64,000 nucleotides of DNA from positions 124,001 through 188,000 of the forward strand of contig NZ_KB892746.1 of the NCBI RefSeq assembly GCF_000373925.1, written 5' to 3'. The translations under genes and the position numbers were made by a program. This DNA comes from Actinopolymorpha alba DSM 45243. Lineage in GTDB: Bacteria > Actinomycetota > Actinomycetes > Propionibacteriales > Actinopolymorphaceae. The stretch's first letter is position 1, and each line of letters begins with the position of its first letter. Below are positions 25,394-34,466 of the stretch, one piece after another. The notes beneath the pieces were generated by a model, which was not told the origin of the DNA, did not search any database, and saw only the letters and a list, made by a program, of their open reading frames with translations.

Positions 25394-26242
25394 AGCCTCT
25401 TCTTCGGCGAGCTTCTTCGCAAGCACCTTGTCCGCCAGGTCCGGGTCCACGGCGTTCAAGACGGCTTGCCCAGACCGGCAAGGTCTTTCGGGTCAAAGAC
25501 GCGAGCATGCTCGACCAGCACCTGCTCGGCCTCGGCCCTGGTCTCCTGTCCGGCTTCCTTCGGCAGGTCACGGATCGCCTTCGCGATCACCCTCGCGTGA
25601 TCAGCGCTGATCTCCCCGGCGTTCAACGCCAACTGGACAAGCGGGAGGGCGGTGTCCAGGTCGTTGGCCAGGCGCACCGCCGCCCGCGCGTGTTCAGGGC
25701 GCATCCGCAGCAGCGACGACAGCAAGGCAGCTGTGCACGTCGCGCCGGCTGTTCGGCCCAGGTCCTGCCGGTCGGCCTCGCGGATCACCTGAAGCTTGAC
25801 CGCCTCCAGCTGCGCCGAGAGAGCCTCCAGGCTCAGGAGCAGGTCGGTGAGCTCCTCGTGAGGAGTCGACCACAACAGCGCACCCGACTCCTCGGCGAGA
25901 CGGGCACGTATCCGCTCGACCAGCACCGAGAACCCGTGCCGGCCCGTGTCCGTCGAGGTCGGATCCATGCCCGAACGCTAGCGGCGACCAACGACAAGAC
26001 CCCGGCCCGAAAGCCCAACAAAACAAGGGCATCCAGCATCCGACAAGACCACCGTTCTGGGTCGGGGGCACCCTTGGCCAATAGAGCCGTACAAGGTGCC
26101 CCGACCCAAAACGGCACGCCCTGCGATGCCAGCCGCTCACCGCTCACCGCTCACCGCCGGGCTCGCGTTCCATGATCATGAAGGCAGAAAGGGCTATACG
26201 TCCCAGAACCCTTCATGAAGAAGTTCATGATCAGCAATTTGA
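25394..26242 (-). repeat. 13E12-type repeat, copy 2 (inverted, truncated)
   Basis: This is the inverted partner of 3717-4571 and contains the same non-coding upstream region, the same hairpin (26059-26107) and the first part of the DUF222 gene. Homology stops abruptly after the codons for KLAEEEA at about 25394, 136 bases before the heparinase-like gene start. Compared with copy 1 it lacks about 22 bases upstream of the hairpin and has a short gtgagcg triplication. Together the copies form a 21-kb inverted-repeat bracket. Confidence 0.88.
25396..25968 (-). pseudogene. truncated, frameshifted DUF222 gene (copy 2)
   Basis: The open frame from ATG 25968 encodes about 170 residues (TPHEELTDLLLSLEALSAQ, AGEISADHARVIAKAI) that match the intact copy at 3996 closely. 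At DLAGLGK a missing A (two A where copy 1 has three, near 25467) shifts the frame and gives a stop; the original frame can still be read as NAVDPDLADKVLAKKLAEEE until homology ends. The HNH domain is gone, so no nuclease can be made. The short truncated product may still be translated. Confidence 0.9.
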
Positions 26243-26260
26243 TCGCGGTCAAAGGGCTAG

Positions 26261-26815
26261 TCATTCCACCTTGGCCAGGTCGACCTCGAACTCCATTTCC
26301 ACCTCGTCGCGCAGCTTGAGCGCGCCGAGGAACGCCGAATAGGGCTTGATGCCGTACGCCGTCTGCACAATCACGCCCGTCCCGCGATAGCTCTGCGGCG
26401 CCTCCTCGCGCACCGTCAGCTCGACCGGCACCGCGACCCCGCGAATCGTCAAGGATCCCTTGACGGTCCAGCCGGCGCCGTCGACGGAGATCTGGCTGGA
26501 CTCGAACGCCGCGGCCGGGTGGTGGTCCACCTCGAGGATCTTCCGCGCGTTCGTCTCGATCTCCTGCCGGTCCTTGTCGGATAGCGGCTTGACCCCGCCG
26601 GTGCCCTCGCGTACCCGCAGCGATCCCATCTCCACGCGGGCGGTCACGGTGGCATCCTCGGGCGTGTCTGAGGGGACGTTCACCTGCGCCAACCAGTCAG
26701 TGACCTCGATGGTCAGGTCGTGCCCGACCTTTGAGGCCACACCCTGGCGACCGGTGCGCAGGAGCAGGCGTCCCGTGTGCGGTCCCAGCCGGAACTGACC
26801 GTGCGGAAGTGCCAT
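26261..26815 (-). CDS. YceI family protein
   Basis: The 184-residue protein is a full-length YceI-like lipocalin-fold protein: GRLLLRTGRQGVASKVGHDL, then a T-x-x-V-x-V pattern, LTIRGVAVPVELTV and a closing YGIKPYSAFLGALKLRDEV strand. The family binds polyprenoid chains; members include E. coli YceI and isoprenoid-binding proteins. No signal peptide is visible, so this one is likely cytoplasmic, as is usual for actinobacterial homologues. It is divergent from the kinase gene and has no operon partner. Confidence 0.9.
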   Translation of the reverse strand: MALPHGQFRLGPHTGRLLLRTGRQGVASKVGHDLTIEVTDWLAQVNVPSDTPEDATVTARVEMGSLRVREGTGGVKPLSDKDRQEIETNARKILEVDHHPAAAFESSQISVDGAGWTVKGSLTIRGVAVPVELTVREEAPQSYRGTGVIVQTAYGIKPYSAFLGALKLRDEVEMEFEVDLAKVE

Positions 26816-26963
26816 GTACGCGACGCTAGGGTGGGCATCGCTTCAGGGCCAGCGGTTCGGGAAAGTCCGGATCCGGCGTACCCGGCGAGTTCGACGTGCG
26901 CGGCCATTCGTCAGCGGAAAATCCTTGGCGCCGCTGGTGGGGTTGCTCAGTAGGGTCAGCCGC

Positions 26964-28007
26964 ATGGCGGACGACGCGAACGGTCAGGCCCGCGGCCTGC
27001 GTGCGATTCCGACAGCGAAGCTGGTCACGGCGCTGGGTGTCCACTACGGCCTCGATGCCAGCGCGGCGGCCGATCTCGGGGGAGGGCTGAACCTGAACCT
27101 CCTGGTCATGAAGGGATCCGCCCGCTACGTGGCCCGCGTCTACCGGCCGTACGTCACGCCCGAGCGCCTCGACGACATCCAGCGGGTGCGCCGCGAACTC
27201 GCCCGCGCGGGGGTGCCGTGCTCACCGCCCGTGCCCACCGGTGATGGCAAGCCGTGGATCCGCGTCGAGGGCCGGATGGTCGAGGTTGAGTCATACGTTG
27301 AACACGACCACAGTCGGATGATCACTCCGGACCTCCTCCAGCGTGGTCTGCCCATGCTCGGCCGGATCCATTCGTTGCTCCGGGAGGTCGAGGTCTCACC
27401 GGCCGGCCGTCTCACGCGGTACGCCAACCACATCGAGCCCGACGAGGTGTACCGCGGCACAGCGGCCGGGACCGCACGGATCCGATCCTGGGATACGACG
27501 CCGGCCGAGCGGCTACTCGCGGACCGGTCTGATCGGCTGGCCGCGTTGGTCTGGGAGGCCGAGTCCGGCCTGGTCGGCAGGCTTCCCCGCCAGTTGGTGC
27601 ACGGCGACTTCTGGGACGACAACGTGTTCTTTCGGGGCGCGCGTCTGGTGCACGTCGGCGACTTCGACTTCATGGGCGAGCACGCCCGCATCGACGATCT
27701 CGCGTTGACGCTGCACTTCGCGGACGTTGAGTTCGGTCACCTGGATAACGGCCGCCGGATCGACGCCCTCCGCCGGTTGGTCGACGCGTACGGCAGCGGA
27801 CTCGACCAGCGGCTCAGCGACGTCGAGCGGACCGCGCTCCCGTGGGCGTTGGCTCGCCAACCCCTGTGGAGCATCGGGGGTTGGGTCCCCCGACTCGACG
27901 ATCAGGACCATGCGCGCCGGCACGCCGCCGCATCGATGGACGAGGTGGAGCGGGCGTTGTGGATTGCGCAGGACGCCGATCGGTGGGTCGCGGCGTTCAC
28001 CCGCTGA
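26964..28007 (+). CDS. phosphotransferase (APH/ChoK-like kinase) family protein
   Basis: The 347-residue protein has the APH small-molecule kinase motifs: QLVHGDFWDDNVFF is the Brenner-type catalytic loop (H-G-D-x-x-x-x-N, about residue 212), and HVGDFDFMG supplies the metal-binding Asp. The N-lobe is present (NLNLLVMKGSARYVARVYRP; the Lys/Arg of VARVYR). The start ATG at 26964 follows the weak gtagggtcagccgc; the upstream frame to 26814 runs through the YceI promoter. Substrates in this family range from aminoglycosides to homoserine and choline, and the sequence does not decide between them. Confidence 0.85.
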   Translation: MADDANGQARGLRAIPTAKLVTALGVHYGLDASAAADLGGGLNLNLLVMKGSARYVARVYRPYVTPERLDDIQRVRRELARAGVPCSPPVPTGDGKPWIRVEGRMVEVESYVEHDHSRMITPDLLQRGLPMLGRIHSLLREVEVSPAGRLTRYANHIEPDEVYRGTAAGTARIRSWDTTPAERLLADRSDRLAALVWEAESGLVGRLPRQLVHGDFWDDNVFFRGARLVHVGDFDFMGEHARIDDLALTLHFADVEFGHLDNGRRIDALRRLVDAYGSGLDQRLSDVERTALPWALARQPLWSIGGWVPRLDDQDHARRHAAASMDEVERALWIAQDADRWVAAFTR

Positions 28008-28280
28008 GCGCGCGTGGTTTAGGGTCGTACGCACAAAAGTCAGGCCACGTCGAGGAGCATCATGGGCTGTGAACTCAAGCCCGGCCAGCCACGCACGCGT
28101 TGACACGGTGATATCTGACCTGTCGTCGCGTGCTGCGTAGGCTCGCGGCAGGGCGACTCCGCCTGGGAGCTTCGTCTTCTTGCTCCCGCCGGCTTCGAAA
28201 CGCCTGCGTCCCGTCGTCGACTGCCCACTGTCGTACGCCTGTCGAAGCCCGGCAATGTCGCTGCCCGGAAGGTGGCCGCG

Positions 28281-29447
28281 GTGCCGTTGCTCCTCCTTGC
28301 TTATCTCGCCTTTGTCAGCATTGCCCTGCCCGACAGCATTCTCGGGATGGCCTGGCCGTTGATGCGCCAGAGTCTCGGTGGGCCCATGAGCGCGCTTGGG
28401 TTCATGGTGCCGTTCGGGATCGCCGGATATCTCACCTCGAGTTCGTTGACCGGCTTCCTCCTCGCCCGGATCAGTGTCGGCTGGCTTCTGGCCGGCAGCA
28501 CCGCCGCGTCGGCCGTCTCGCTCGTCGCCTGTGGTCTCGCGCCCGCGCTGTGGGTGGTCGCCGCCGCGATGCTCGTGGGTGGGTTCGGGTCGGGGGCGGT
28601 CGACTCGGGGCTCAACGCCTACGCCGCAAGCCATTTTGGCGCCCGCCACATCAACTGGATGCATGCGAGTTACGGACTTGGGGCCACTGCGGGTCCGTTG
28701 CTCATCACCGCCGGGCTCGCCAGCGGGTTGAGCTGGCGCTGGGGGTACGCCGTCCTGGCGGTCGTCCAGACATTCCTCTGCGCGGCGTTCGCCCTCACCG
28801 CCAGGAGTTGGGGACCAGCGGGATCGCCAGGTGGCGGACGTCGGCCTAGACAGCCGGCCTCCGCACCTTCGGCTTCCGAGGCGGCTGAGGACCGGCGGCC
28901 CAGTGGTCGAGCCGCGATCTGGCGCGGCGTGGCCGCTGTCGCGCTTCAGACCGGTGTCGAGTCGGCGACCAGCCTGTGGGCGTTCGTGTTTCTGACCGAG
29001 GGACGTGGCCTCGCGACGGAGCCGGCCGGGCTCACGGTGTCGGCGTACTGGGCGGCGATGTTCGTCGGCCGGCTGGTGCTGGGGCCGTTGGCGGAGCGGG
29101 TCGGGGTCAGGCCGGTCCTGACCGGTGGCGTGCTGGGCGTGATCGCCGCGACCCTGCTGATGGCGCTGCCGGCGCCGCCGTGGGTGGCGGCTGTCGGGAT
29201 CACGGCGGCGGGGTTCGCCACCGCGCCGATCTTCCCGCTCATGACGCTGACCACCTCAGAACGAGTCGGCGCACGCCGGGCCCAGCAGGCCATCGGGTTC
29301 CAGGTCGCCGCGTCGACGGTCGGCAGTGCCGGAGTGTCGGCGGGCGTGGGCGTTGTCGTGGGTCATCTTGGCGCGGCGTGGATCGGGCCCTGCCTCCTGG
29401 CGCTGGCCGTCGCGATGGGAGTGGCGTACGCCGGGATCCGGCGTTGA
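28281..29447 (+). CDS. MFS transporter
   Basis: The 388-residue protein has twelve hydrophobic segments and the major-facilitator loops (LARISVGWLLAG, GPLAERVGVRPVLTGG). A charged Pro-rich cytoplasmic loop (GSPGGGRRPRQPASAP, about 185-205) separates the two halves. The profile resembles the FucP/YfkF-like sugar:proton symporters and drug exporters, and no substrate is assigned. GGAAGG at 28267-28272 favours the GTG at 28281 over that at 28272. The 273 bases upstream contain no gene; TTGACA occurs at 28100 but without a fitting -10. Confidence 0.87.
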   Translation: MPLLLLAYLAFVSIALPDSILGMAWPLMRQSLGGPMSALGFMVPFGIAGYLTSSSLTGFLLARISVGWLLAGSTAASAVSLVACGLAPALWVVAAAMLVGGFGSGAVDSGLNAYAASHFGARHINWMHASYGLGATAGPLLITAGLASGLSWRWGYAVLAVVQTFLCAAFALTARSWGPAGSPGGGRRPRQPASAPSASEAAEDRRPSGRAAIWRGVAAVALQTGVESATSLWAFVFLTEGRGLATEPAGLTVSAYWAAMFVGRLVLGPLAERVGVRPVLTGGVLGVIAATLLMALPAPPWVAAVGITAAGFATAPIFPLMTLTTSERVGARRAQQAIGFQVAASTVGSAGVSAGVGVVVGHLGAAWIGPCLLALAVAMGVAYAGIRR

Positions 29448-29501
29448 GGCCGGCTCCGGACTGCCGCCCGAGCCTGGCCGCGATGGGCCGCGTTCGAGAC
29501 C

Positions 29502-29530
29502 TTCAACAAGTCATATTTATCGATTAGGGT
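29502..29530 (+). promoter_or_regulatory. candidate sigma-70-type promoter for the discoidin-domain protein
   Basis: TTCAAC (29502-29507) and TAGGGT (29525-29530) are separated by exactly 17 bases and lie about 50 bases upstream of the GTG at 29580. The intervening stretch is AT-rich, unusual in this window. The match to the consensus is partial. Confidence 0.4.
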
Positions 29531-29579
29531 CGGGCGCGCCACTGACCACAGGCACTTTCTCCGGTGTGAGGAGTCCGCG

Positions 29580-32500
29580 GTGTTGCGTCATCTGCGTGCG
29601 GCGTTGCCTCTGCTCCTGTTCGGTGTGCTCCTCGTCTCGACGGTGCAGGCTCCCGCGCGCGGGGATACCGGCCTGCCCGCCGGCTCAGAGGACGCACTCG
29701 CGAGGGCCTACTACCAGCTGCTCCTGCAGAACACCCGATTCCAGGAGAGCACCTGGAACGCCGAGCTCGGGTCGTATGGCATCGAGAGCTGGGACGTCGT
29801 GGGCACGCTTGGCAATGCGGTCCTGCTGAAGTTCGGTACGTACGACGCGACGGTCGCCGGCGTTGACAAGGCGACCTTGCGCGAGCACACCGTGCGCAGC
29901 ATCGCCAAAGCTGTTGCCCGCAACAGGTTCGTCGACCCGGTGAACGGCACCTGGGGAGCGCGGATCTACTGGGACGCGACAATGGAGGCCTACCTCGCCG
30001 ACGCCGCGCACCTGATGTGGGATGAGCTCGACGCGACGACCCGCGCGAACGTCGACACGATGACCCGCGGCGAGGCGACGTACCTCGCTGACGTCGGCGC
30101 TAATCCGACGGACCCGAGCCGGGAGGGCGGGACGACCAACGGACTCGCTGGCGGATATCTGAAGGACACCAAGCTGGAGGAGATGGGCGCCCGCACGATG
30201 ATGTTGTCGGCCGCCGACGCCTATCTTCCGAACGATCCGGACGCGCCGCGCTGGCGGGAATGGCTTGATCGTTGGACGCTCAACATGCCGGGCCTCCCGG
30301 TCGCCGACCGCGTCAATCCGGCGGTCGTCGCGGGCCGTCCCGTCCAGGAATGGAACACCGCGCAGAACGTCTTCGACACGTTCACGTCCGAAAACCACGA
30401 CACGTGGAACGGCATGTACCAACAGTCGGCCAGTACGTATCCGGGCCGCAATGTCGTGCGTTACCTCCTGACCGGTCAACGCGTGCCGCAGAGCCAGATC
30501 ACGCTGCCCAACAACGACGAGTTGACTGAGGTGCTCAACCGATTGGGTACGTCCGCAGGCGTACCCGTCGAGCACATGATCGCCGACCGCCAGCATCTGT
30601 ACGGCAGGAGCCTGATACCGCTCACGTTCCGCGCGATGGTGAACGGCGACCGGCTTGCCGCGCGCGCGGAGCGGATGCTCGCCGCCAGCCTGCCGGCGTA
30701 CGTCGCCTGGCCGCCGGTGGGCCGACTGGTGAAGTCCAACGAGGGAACGAAGTACGAAACCGAGGCGCGGGCCGAGGTGGCGTACGCCTATCTGCTGCAC
30801 TACTGGCGCGACCGGCTCGCCGGCGACGTCCGTCCGGTGAGCGAGGCGGAGTACTTCTCCCGGGTGTCGGGTGTCACTGACTTCGGTGCGGTGCCGGGCT
30901 ACGTCGCCCACCAGACGTCGAGGTCGCTCGCCATCCCGACGACCAAGCCGGGCTACACGAAGTTCGCGTTCCTGCCCAACCATGACGACTGGTTCGTCAA
31001 CCCTGCCAGCAAGTCGCCGTCCTTCCTGCCGTCCGTCGCGACGCCGGACTCCTTCACTTCCCGCACCTACACGAAGGTGCGGGACGGCATCGACGCGACC
31101 GCCACGGTGGTGCGGCGGGGTTCGTCGTACGCCGGATTCACCACCCTGCCCGACGGGACGATCGCGTACGCCACCACGGGAACCGGCGACGACGAGGGAT
31201 ACCTGCGATTGTTCAACCTCAGCATGCCGGGGATGCCGGGCCTCGATGGCAACCGTACCTTTACAACGGCCGCGGGGAGCGTGACGTTGGCGGCGGACAA
31301 CCACGGTAGGGGCGGGACGGAGACGTTGGAGTTCCCCGCCACCCGGGCGCGGCATCTGCGCATGGTCGGTGTCCAGGCGCAGTCCCAGTGGGGTTACTCG
31401 ATGTATGAGTTCGAGGCGTACGGCTCGGATGGCGATGTCAACCTCGCGTTGGCGAAGCCGGCGACCGCCTCGACCAGCTTCGGTGCCAGCAGCACACCAG
31501 ACAAGGCGGTGGACGGCGACCACGCCACCCGCTGGGCCAACTCCGCCCAGGAACGCCCCACGATGAAAGGCTGGTGGGCGGTCGATCTCGGTGCGGAGGC
31601 TGACGTCGACCGGGTGAAGATCCACTGGCAGGAAGACGCCTGGCCGTTCAACTACCGCATCGAGGCATCACTCGACGGCCAGACGTGGAAGACGGTGGCC
31701 GGCGTCCCGCGCTGGACGACGCTCGACGGTGACTGGCTCAACGTCGACGGGCGAGCGGGTTTCGTGATCTCTGGTTCGACGAACCCGATCGGCGTGGCGC
31801 CTACCGCGGTGGCGCTGTCTCACGGTCCGGCGGTGGGCTCGGCCGGCATGGTGGTGCAGGGCTACCCGGCGCAGTCGCCTGAGGAGACGGCGCGGCTTTC
31901 GCGAGCACCCCAGCCCTCTGGCGGTCCCGCGGCGCTGCGGGCCGCGCTGAACTCCGCGTACCTCTCGGTCTTCAATCTCGGTGATGCGCCGCTTGACAAG
32001 GTGGGCTTGACAGTGCCGCAGGCGGGATCGAAGCGGGTCGTCTACCGGGGTGCGCAGACGCTGACCCGCGACGGCCTGTCGTACGCCGTCTCACTCGCCG
32101 CCGGCTCGGCCGGCGTCGAACTCCCGCGGTTCGAGGTGTCGAGCAACGATTCCCTTACTGGGTTGGAGATCGAGGTCGGCGACTCGCATAACGCGACGGT
32201 CCGCAATCCTGGTCCCACGGCGGCGGTGGTACGCCTGACGTCGATCGTGACGGGTGAGAGCCGTTCGGTGAGGGTACGCCCCGGACAGGTCGTTCCGGTC
32301 ACCTTCACCGTCGGAGTGCGCACGCCGACGGCCGACCTCGCCCGCGACCGGATCACCTACCCCAGCTCACCACTGCCCGTGGGAATGACCGACCCCGACC
32401 GTGCTGTGGACGCGAACCCCGCGACAGCTTGGACGCCGGGGGCCTCCGACCGCCGGATCGTGGTGAACCTCGGCTCGGCGAACCAGATCCGCACGGTGAC

Positions 32501-32669
32501 GCCGCGCTGGACCTCGGGCGCCGTTCCGTCGTACACCGTCGAGGTCTCCGACGATGGTGTTACCTGGAAGCCCTTCACGAGCGGGACAACCGGGAGGTAC
32601 GTCTCGCTGCACGTCGGCACCTGGCGTCGCGGTGACGCGAGCCTCGCCGAACTCCAGGTCATGCCCTGA
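29580..32669 (+). CDS. large secreted protein with two discoidin (F5/8 C) domains
   Basis: The 1029-residue protein starts at the GTG at 29580 (TGAGGAG upstream) with a signal peptide (about 5-28; LPLLLFGVLLVSTVQAPARG). Residues about 30-430 are helical, a likely (alpha/alpha) toroid (SWDVVGTLGNAVLLKFGTY, NLVRYLLTGQ-like). Then come a beta region and two discoidin-like domains: one near 619-740 (DKAVDGDHATRWANS, VDRVKIHWQEDAWPFNYRIE) and one at the C-terminus (DRAVDANPATAWTPGASDRR). The toroid plus carbohydrate-binding modules indicates a polysaccharide-degrading enzyme, but I recognise no catalytic signature. It has no clear operon partner. Confidence 0.75.
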   Translation: MLRHLRAALPLLLFGVLLVSTVQAPARGDTGLPAGSEDALARAYYQLLLQNTRFQESTWNAELGSYGIESWDVVGTLGNAVLLKFGTYDATVAGVDKATLREHTVRSIAKAVARNRFVDPVNGTWGARIYWDATMEAYLADAAHLMWDELDATTRANVDTMTRGEATYLADVGANPTDPSREGGTTNGLAGGYLKDTKLEEMGARTMMLSAADAYLPNDPDAPRWREWLDRWTLNMPGLPVADRVNPAVVAGRPVQEWNTAQNVFDTFTSENHDTWNGMYQQSASTYPGRNVVRYLLTGQRVPQSQITLPNNDELTEVLNRLGTSAGVPVEHMIADRQHLYGRSLIPLTFRAMVNGDRLAARAERMLAASLPAYVAWPPVGRLVKSNEGTKYETEARAEVAYAYLLHYWRDRLAGDVRPVSEAEYFSRVSGVTDFGAVPGYVAHQTSRSLAIPTTKPGYTKFAFLPNHDDWFVNPASKSPSFLPSVATPDSFTSRTYTKVRDGIDATATVVRRGSSYAGFTTLPDGTIAYATTGTGDDEGYLRLFNLSMPGMPGLDGNRTFTTAAGSVTLAADNHGRGGTETLEFPATRARHLRMVGVQAQSQWGYSMYEFEAYGSDGDVNLALAKPATASTSFGASSTPDKAVDGDHATRWANSAQERPTMKGWWAVDLGAEADVDRVKIHWQEDAWPFNYRIEASLDGQTWKTVAGVPRWTTLDGDWLNVDGRAGFVISGSTNPIGVAPTAVALSHGPAVGSAGMVVQGYPAQSPEETARLSRAPQPSGGPAALRAALNSAYLSVFNLGDAPLDKVGLTVPQAGSKRVVYRGAQTLTRDGLSYAVSLAAGSAGVELPRFEVSSNDSLTGLEIEVGDSHNATVRNPGPTAAVVRLTSIVTGESRSVRVRPGQVVPVTFTVGVRTPTADLARDRITYPSSPLPVGMTDPDRAVDANPATAWTPGASDRRIVVNLGSANQIRTVTPRWTSGAVPSYTVEVSDDGVTWKPFTSGTTGRYVSLHVGTWRRGDASLAELQVMP

Positions 32670-32782
32670 GCCGTACCTCGCGGCGACGGGCCTGGTCGGC
32701 ACGAGTTATCGCCAGGGTGGATTCGCCAGGCGTAGGAGCCTGGTGAACCCTCTGGCAGCCTCGTGATGGCCTGGTCATCTCA

Positions 32783-32831
32783 GATTGTGAAGCTTTTGGG
32801 GTGCTATGACCCCCTTGAGTTTTCACGATCT
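32783..32831. repeat. dispersed hairpin repeat, copy B
   Basis: This palindrome shares its core with that at 14711, including the gctatg loop and a following tctt.ctga.gt.ctgc flank. It lies between two convergent genes, where it could serve as a bidirectional terminator. The 32670-32940 gap contains only this element. Confidence 0.8.
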
Positions 32832-32940
32832 TACTGAGGTACTGCGGATGCGAGGTTCGATCCGAGAGTCGGTCATCGTCAACCAACGCGAGACCATGGG
32901 CTTTGAGGAGGCCTCCAGGCCAGTGGCGTGCGAGACCGGC

Positions 32941-34380
32941 TTATGGTGTGCGGCTCGCCGGAACGCTGGCCGGCGCCGATGCGGCCCCGGCCCCGACGTC
33001 GGCCCCGGGTCCGGCGCCTGGATCGAGTGCGGGACCGACCGCGGGACCGAGTGCGGGATCGAGTACCGGTGCGGCTCCCGCTTCATCCCCTACCCCCGCC
33101 GGACTGAAGATGACCTCCCCACGCGACACCCTGTCCCGACCGGCGGCCTTGGCCGCATAGAGAGCGCGGTCGGCGTGCTCGAGGAGTTCGTCGAGGGTCG
33201 CGCCGTCTTCCGGGAACACCGCGACCCCAATCGACATGGTCAGCCGGATGATGGCGGACGTGCCAGGCGTACTCTTCGCACCGTCATCGGTGGACACCGC
33301 CAGCGGATCCCCGGATATCGCCGTACGCAACCGTTGAGCGGCGCCGACCGCATCGCTGGCGTCGACGCAGGGCATCCCGATCACGAACTCCTCGCCACCG
33401 AACCGCCCGGCGAGATCCTCGGCCCGGATCGCGGCCCGCATCCGTCCCGCGATCGCGTGCAGGGCCTGGTCGCCGATGAGGTGGCCGTGGGTGTCGTTGA
33501 TTCGCTTGAAGTGGTCGAGGTCGCCGAGCAGGATGCCGAAGCGTTCGCTCCTCCGCCGGGCGCGGGCGAGCCGGTCCTCGACCTCCTGGCGCCACCACGG
33601 GAAGCTCGCCAGCTCGGTCTTGCCGTCGGTGTTGGCCTCGGTCTCGAGCTGGTCCAGCAGGAGCGCCCGCTGGCCGGTCAGGGTGATGGGAATGGCGAGC
33701 AGCGCGATCCAGGGGCTCACCATCGAGGCGGCTGCCACGAGACATCCAAGCCCGCCTGCCACGGCGTCGACGGCCAACTCGGGCGGCTCGCCGAACATCT
33801 GCCGGGGCGTGCTCCCTGGCACGAGCAGCCGGATCGCGATCGCGCACACGAGCGTGTCGATCGCGATGAAGGTGACGGCCGCCGACACCACCGCGGCCAT
33901 GACCGAGGCTGCCGCCGACCATCGCGCGTCGAGCAGAGTTTCGCGCAGGGTGTCGTAGACGCCGTGCGCCGCGGCGGTGGAGAGGAGGGCGACTGCGGTG
34001 CTGAACACCCAGCGATGCGGTATGCACCGGCTCGCGCGGATCCGCCACCACACCCGCATCACGAGGACGCAGGCCAGGGCCGTGGCGGGGTTGAGGACGA
34101 CCGCGGCGGCCAGCATCCACACCGGCTGGAGGTCCTTGTGCAGCGCGCCACCGCGGCGTCGGCGACGCTCGACCCGGCGTGCTCCCTCCGTGCCGATCAC
34201 GGCACACAGGCACAAGGTGACAGCTGTACCGATCTCGCTGACCCGCGGCGGCCCGCTCAGGGCGAGCGCGACGCAGGAGGCGAGCGCTACCGCGTCAACT
34301 AGGAGAAGGTACGTGATCGCCGGCACCGAGAGCGACCACAGTCGCCAGGTGCGCAGCCCCCGCCGCTGATCTACCACCAT
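32941..34380 (-). CDS. membrane-bound diguanylate cyclase (GGDEF)
   Basis: The 479-residue protein synthesises cyclic di-GMP. Residues about 15-245 contain six to seven hydrophobic segments, a MASE-like sensor. Residues about 250-415 form the GGDEF domain: GILLGDLDHFKRINDTHGH holds the metal-binding Asp, and the active site reads GRFGGEEF. An inhibitory I-site RxxD (RAED) sits five residues before it, so product feedback is likely. The C-terminal 55 residues are a Gly/Pro/Ala/Asp low-complexity tail with GPA-like repeats (LGPAVGPALDPGAGPGADVG). No EAL domain is present. Confidence 0.92.
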   Translation of the reverse strand: MVVDQRRGLRTWRLWSLSVPAITYLLLVDAVALASCVALALSGPPRVSEIGTAVTLCLCAVIGTEGARRVERRRRRGGALHKDLQPVWMLAAAVVLNPATALACVLVMRVWWRIRASRCIPHRWVFSTAVALLSTAAAHGVYDTLRETLLDARWSAAASVMAAVVSAAVTFIAIDTLVCAIAIRLLVPGSTPRQMFGEPPELAVDAVAGGLGCLVAAASMVSPWIALLAIPITLTGQRALLLDQLETEANTDGKTELASFPWWRQEVEDRLARARRRSERFGILLGDLDHFKRINDTHGHLIGDQALHAIAGRMRAAIRAEDLAGRFGGEEFVIGMPCVDASDAVGAAQRLRTAISGDPLAVSTDDGAKSTPGTSAIIRLTMSIGVAVFPEDGATLDELLEHADRALYAAKAAGRDRVSRGEVIFSPAGVGDEAGAAPVLDPALGPAVGPALDPGAGPGADVGAGAASAPASVPASRTP

Positions 34381-34466
34381 TTGCGTTACCGTACGGCGTC
34401 GGTGCGTGTCACCGCCAGACCTTGTTCACGCGCGGCGGTGCTATTCCGCACACCGGGACGACCTGC

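Noticed and set aside
25259-25459. N-terminal extension of the heparinase-like ORF to 1199 codons
   Set aside because: The extra codons come from the end of the truncated DUF222 gene and a non-conserved stretch; a TAT signal and ribosome binding site mark 25258 as the start.
28081-28140. TTGACA as promoter of the MFS gene
   Set aside because: No -10-like sequence occurs at 16-19 bases; the best candidate is about 30 bases away.
29685-31625. 646-codon minus-strand open frame
   Set aside because: It is the antisense shadow of the discoidin-domain protein, has a compositional bias typical of shadow frames and shows no domain.
33284-34302. Long open frames opposite and within the diguanylate cyclase gene
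   Set aside because: GGDEF motifs place the real gene on the minus strand; the alternatives have arginine-rich shadow composition.
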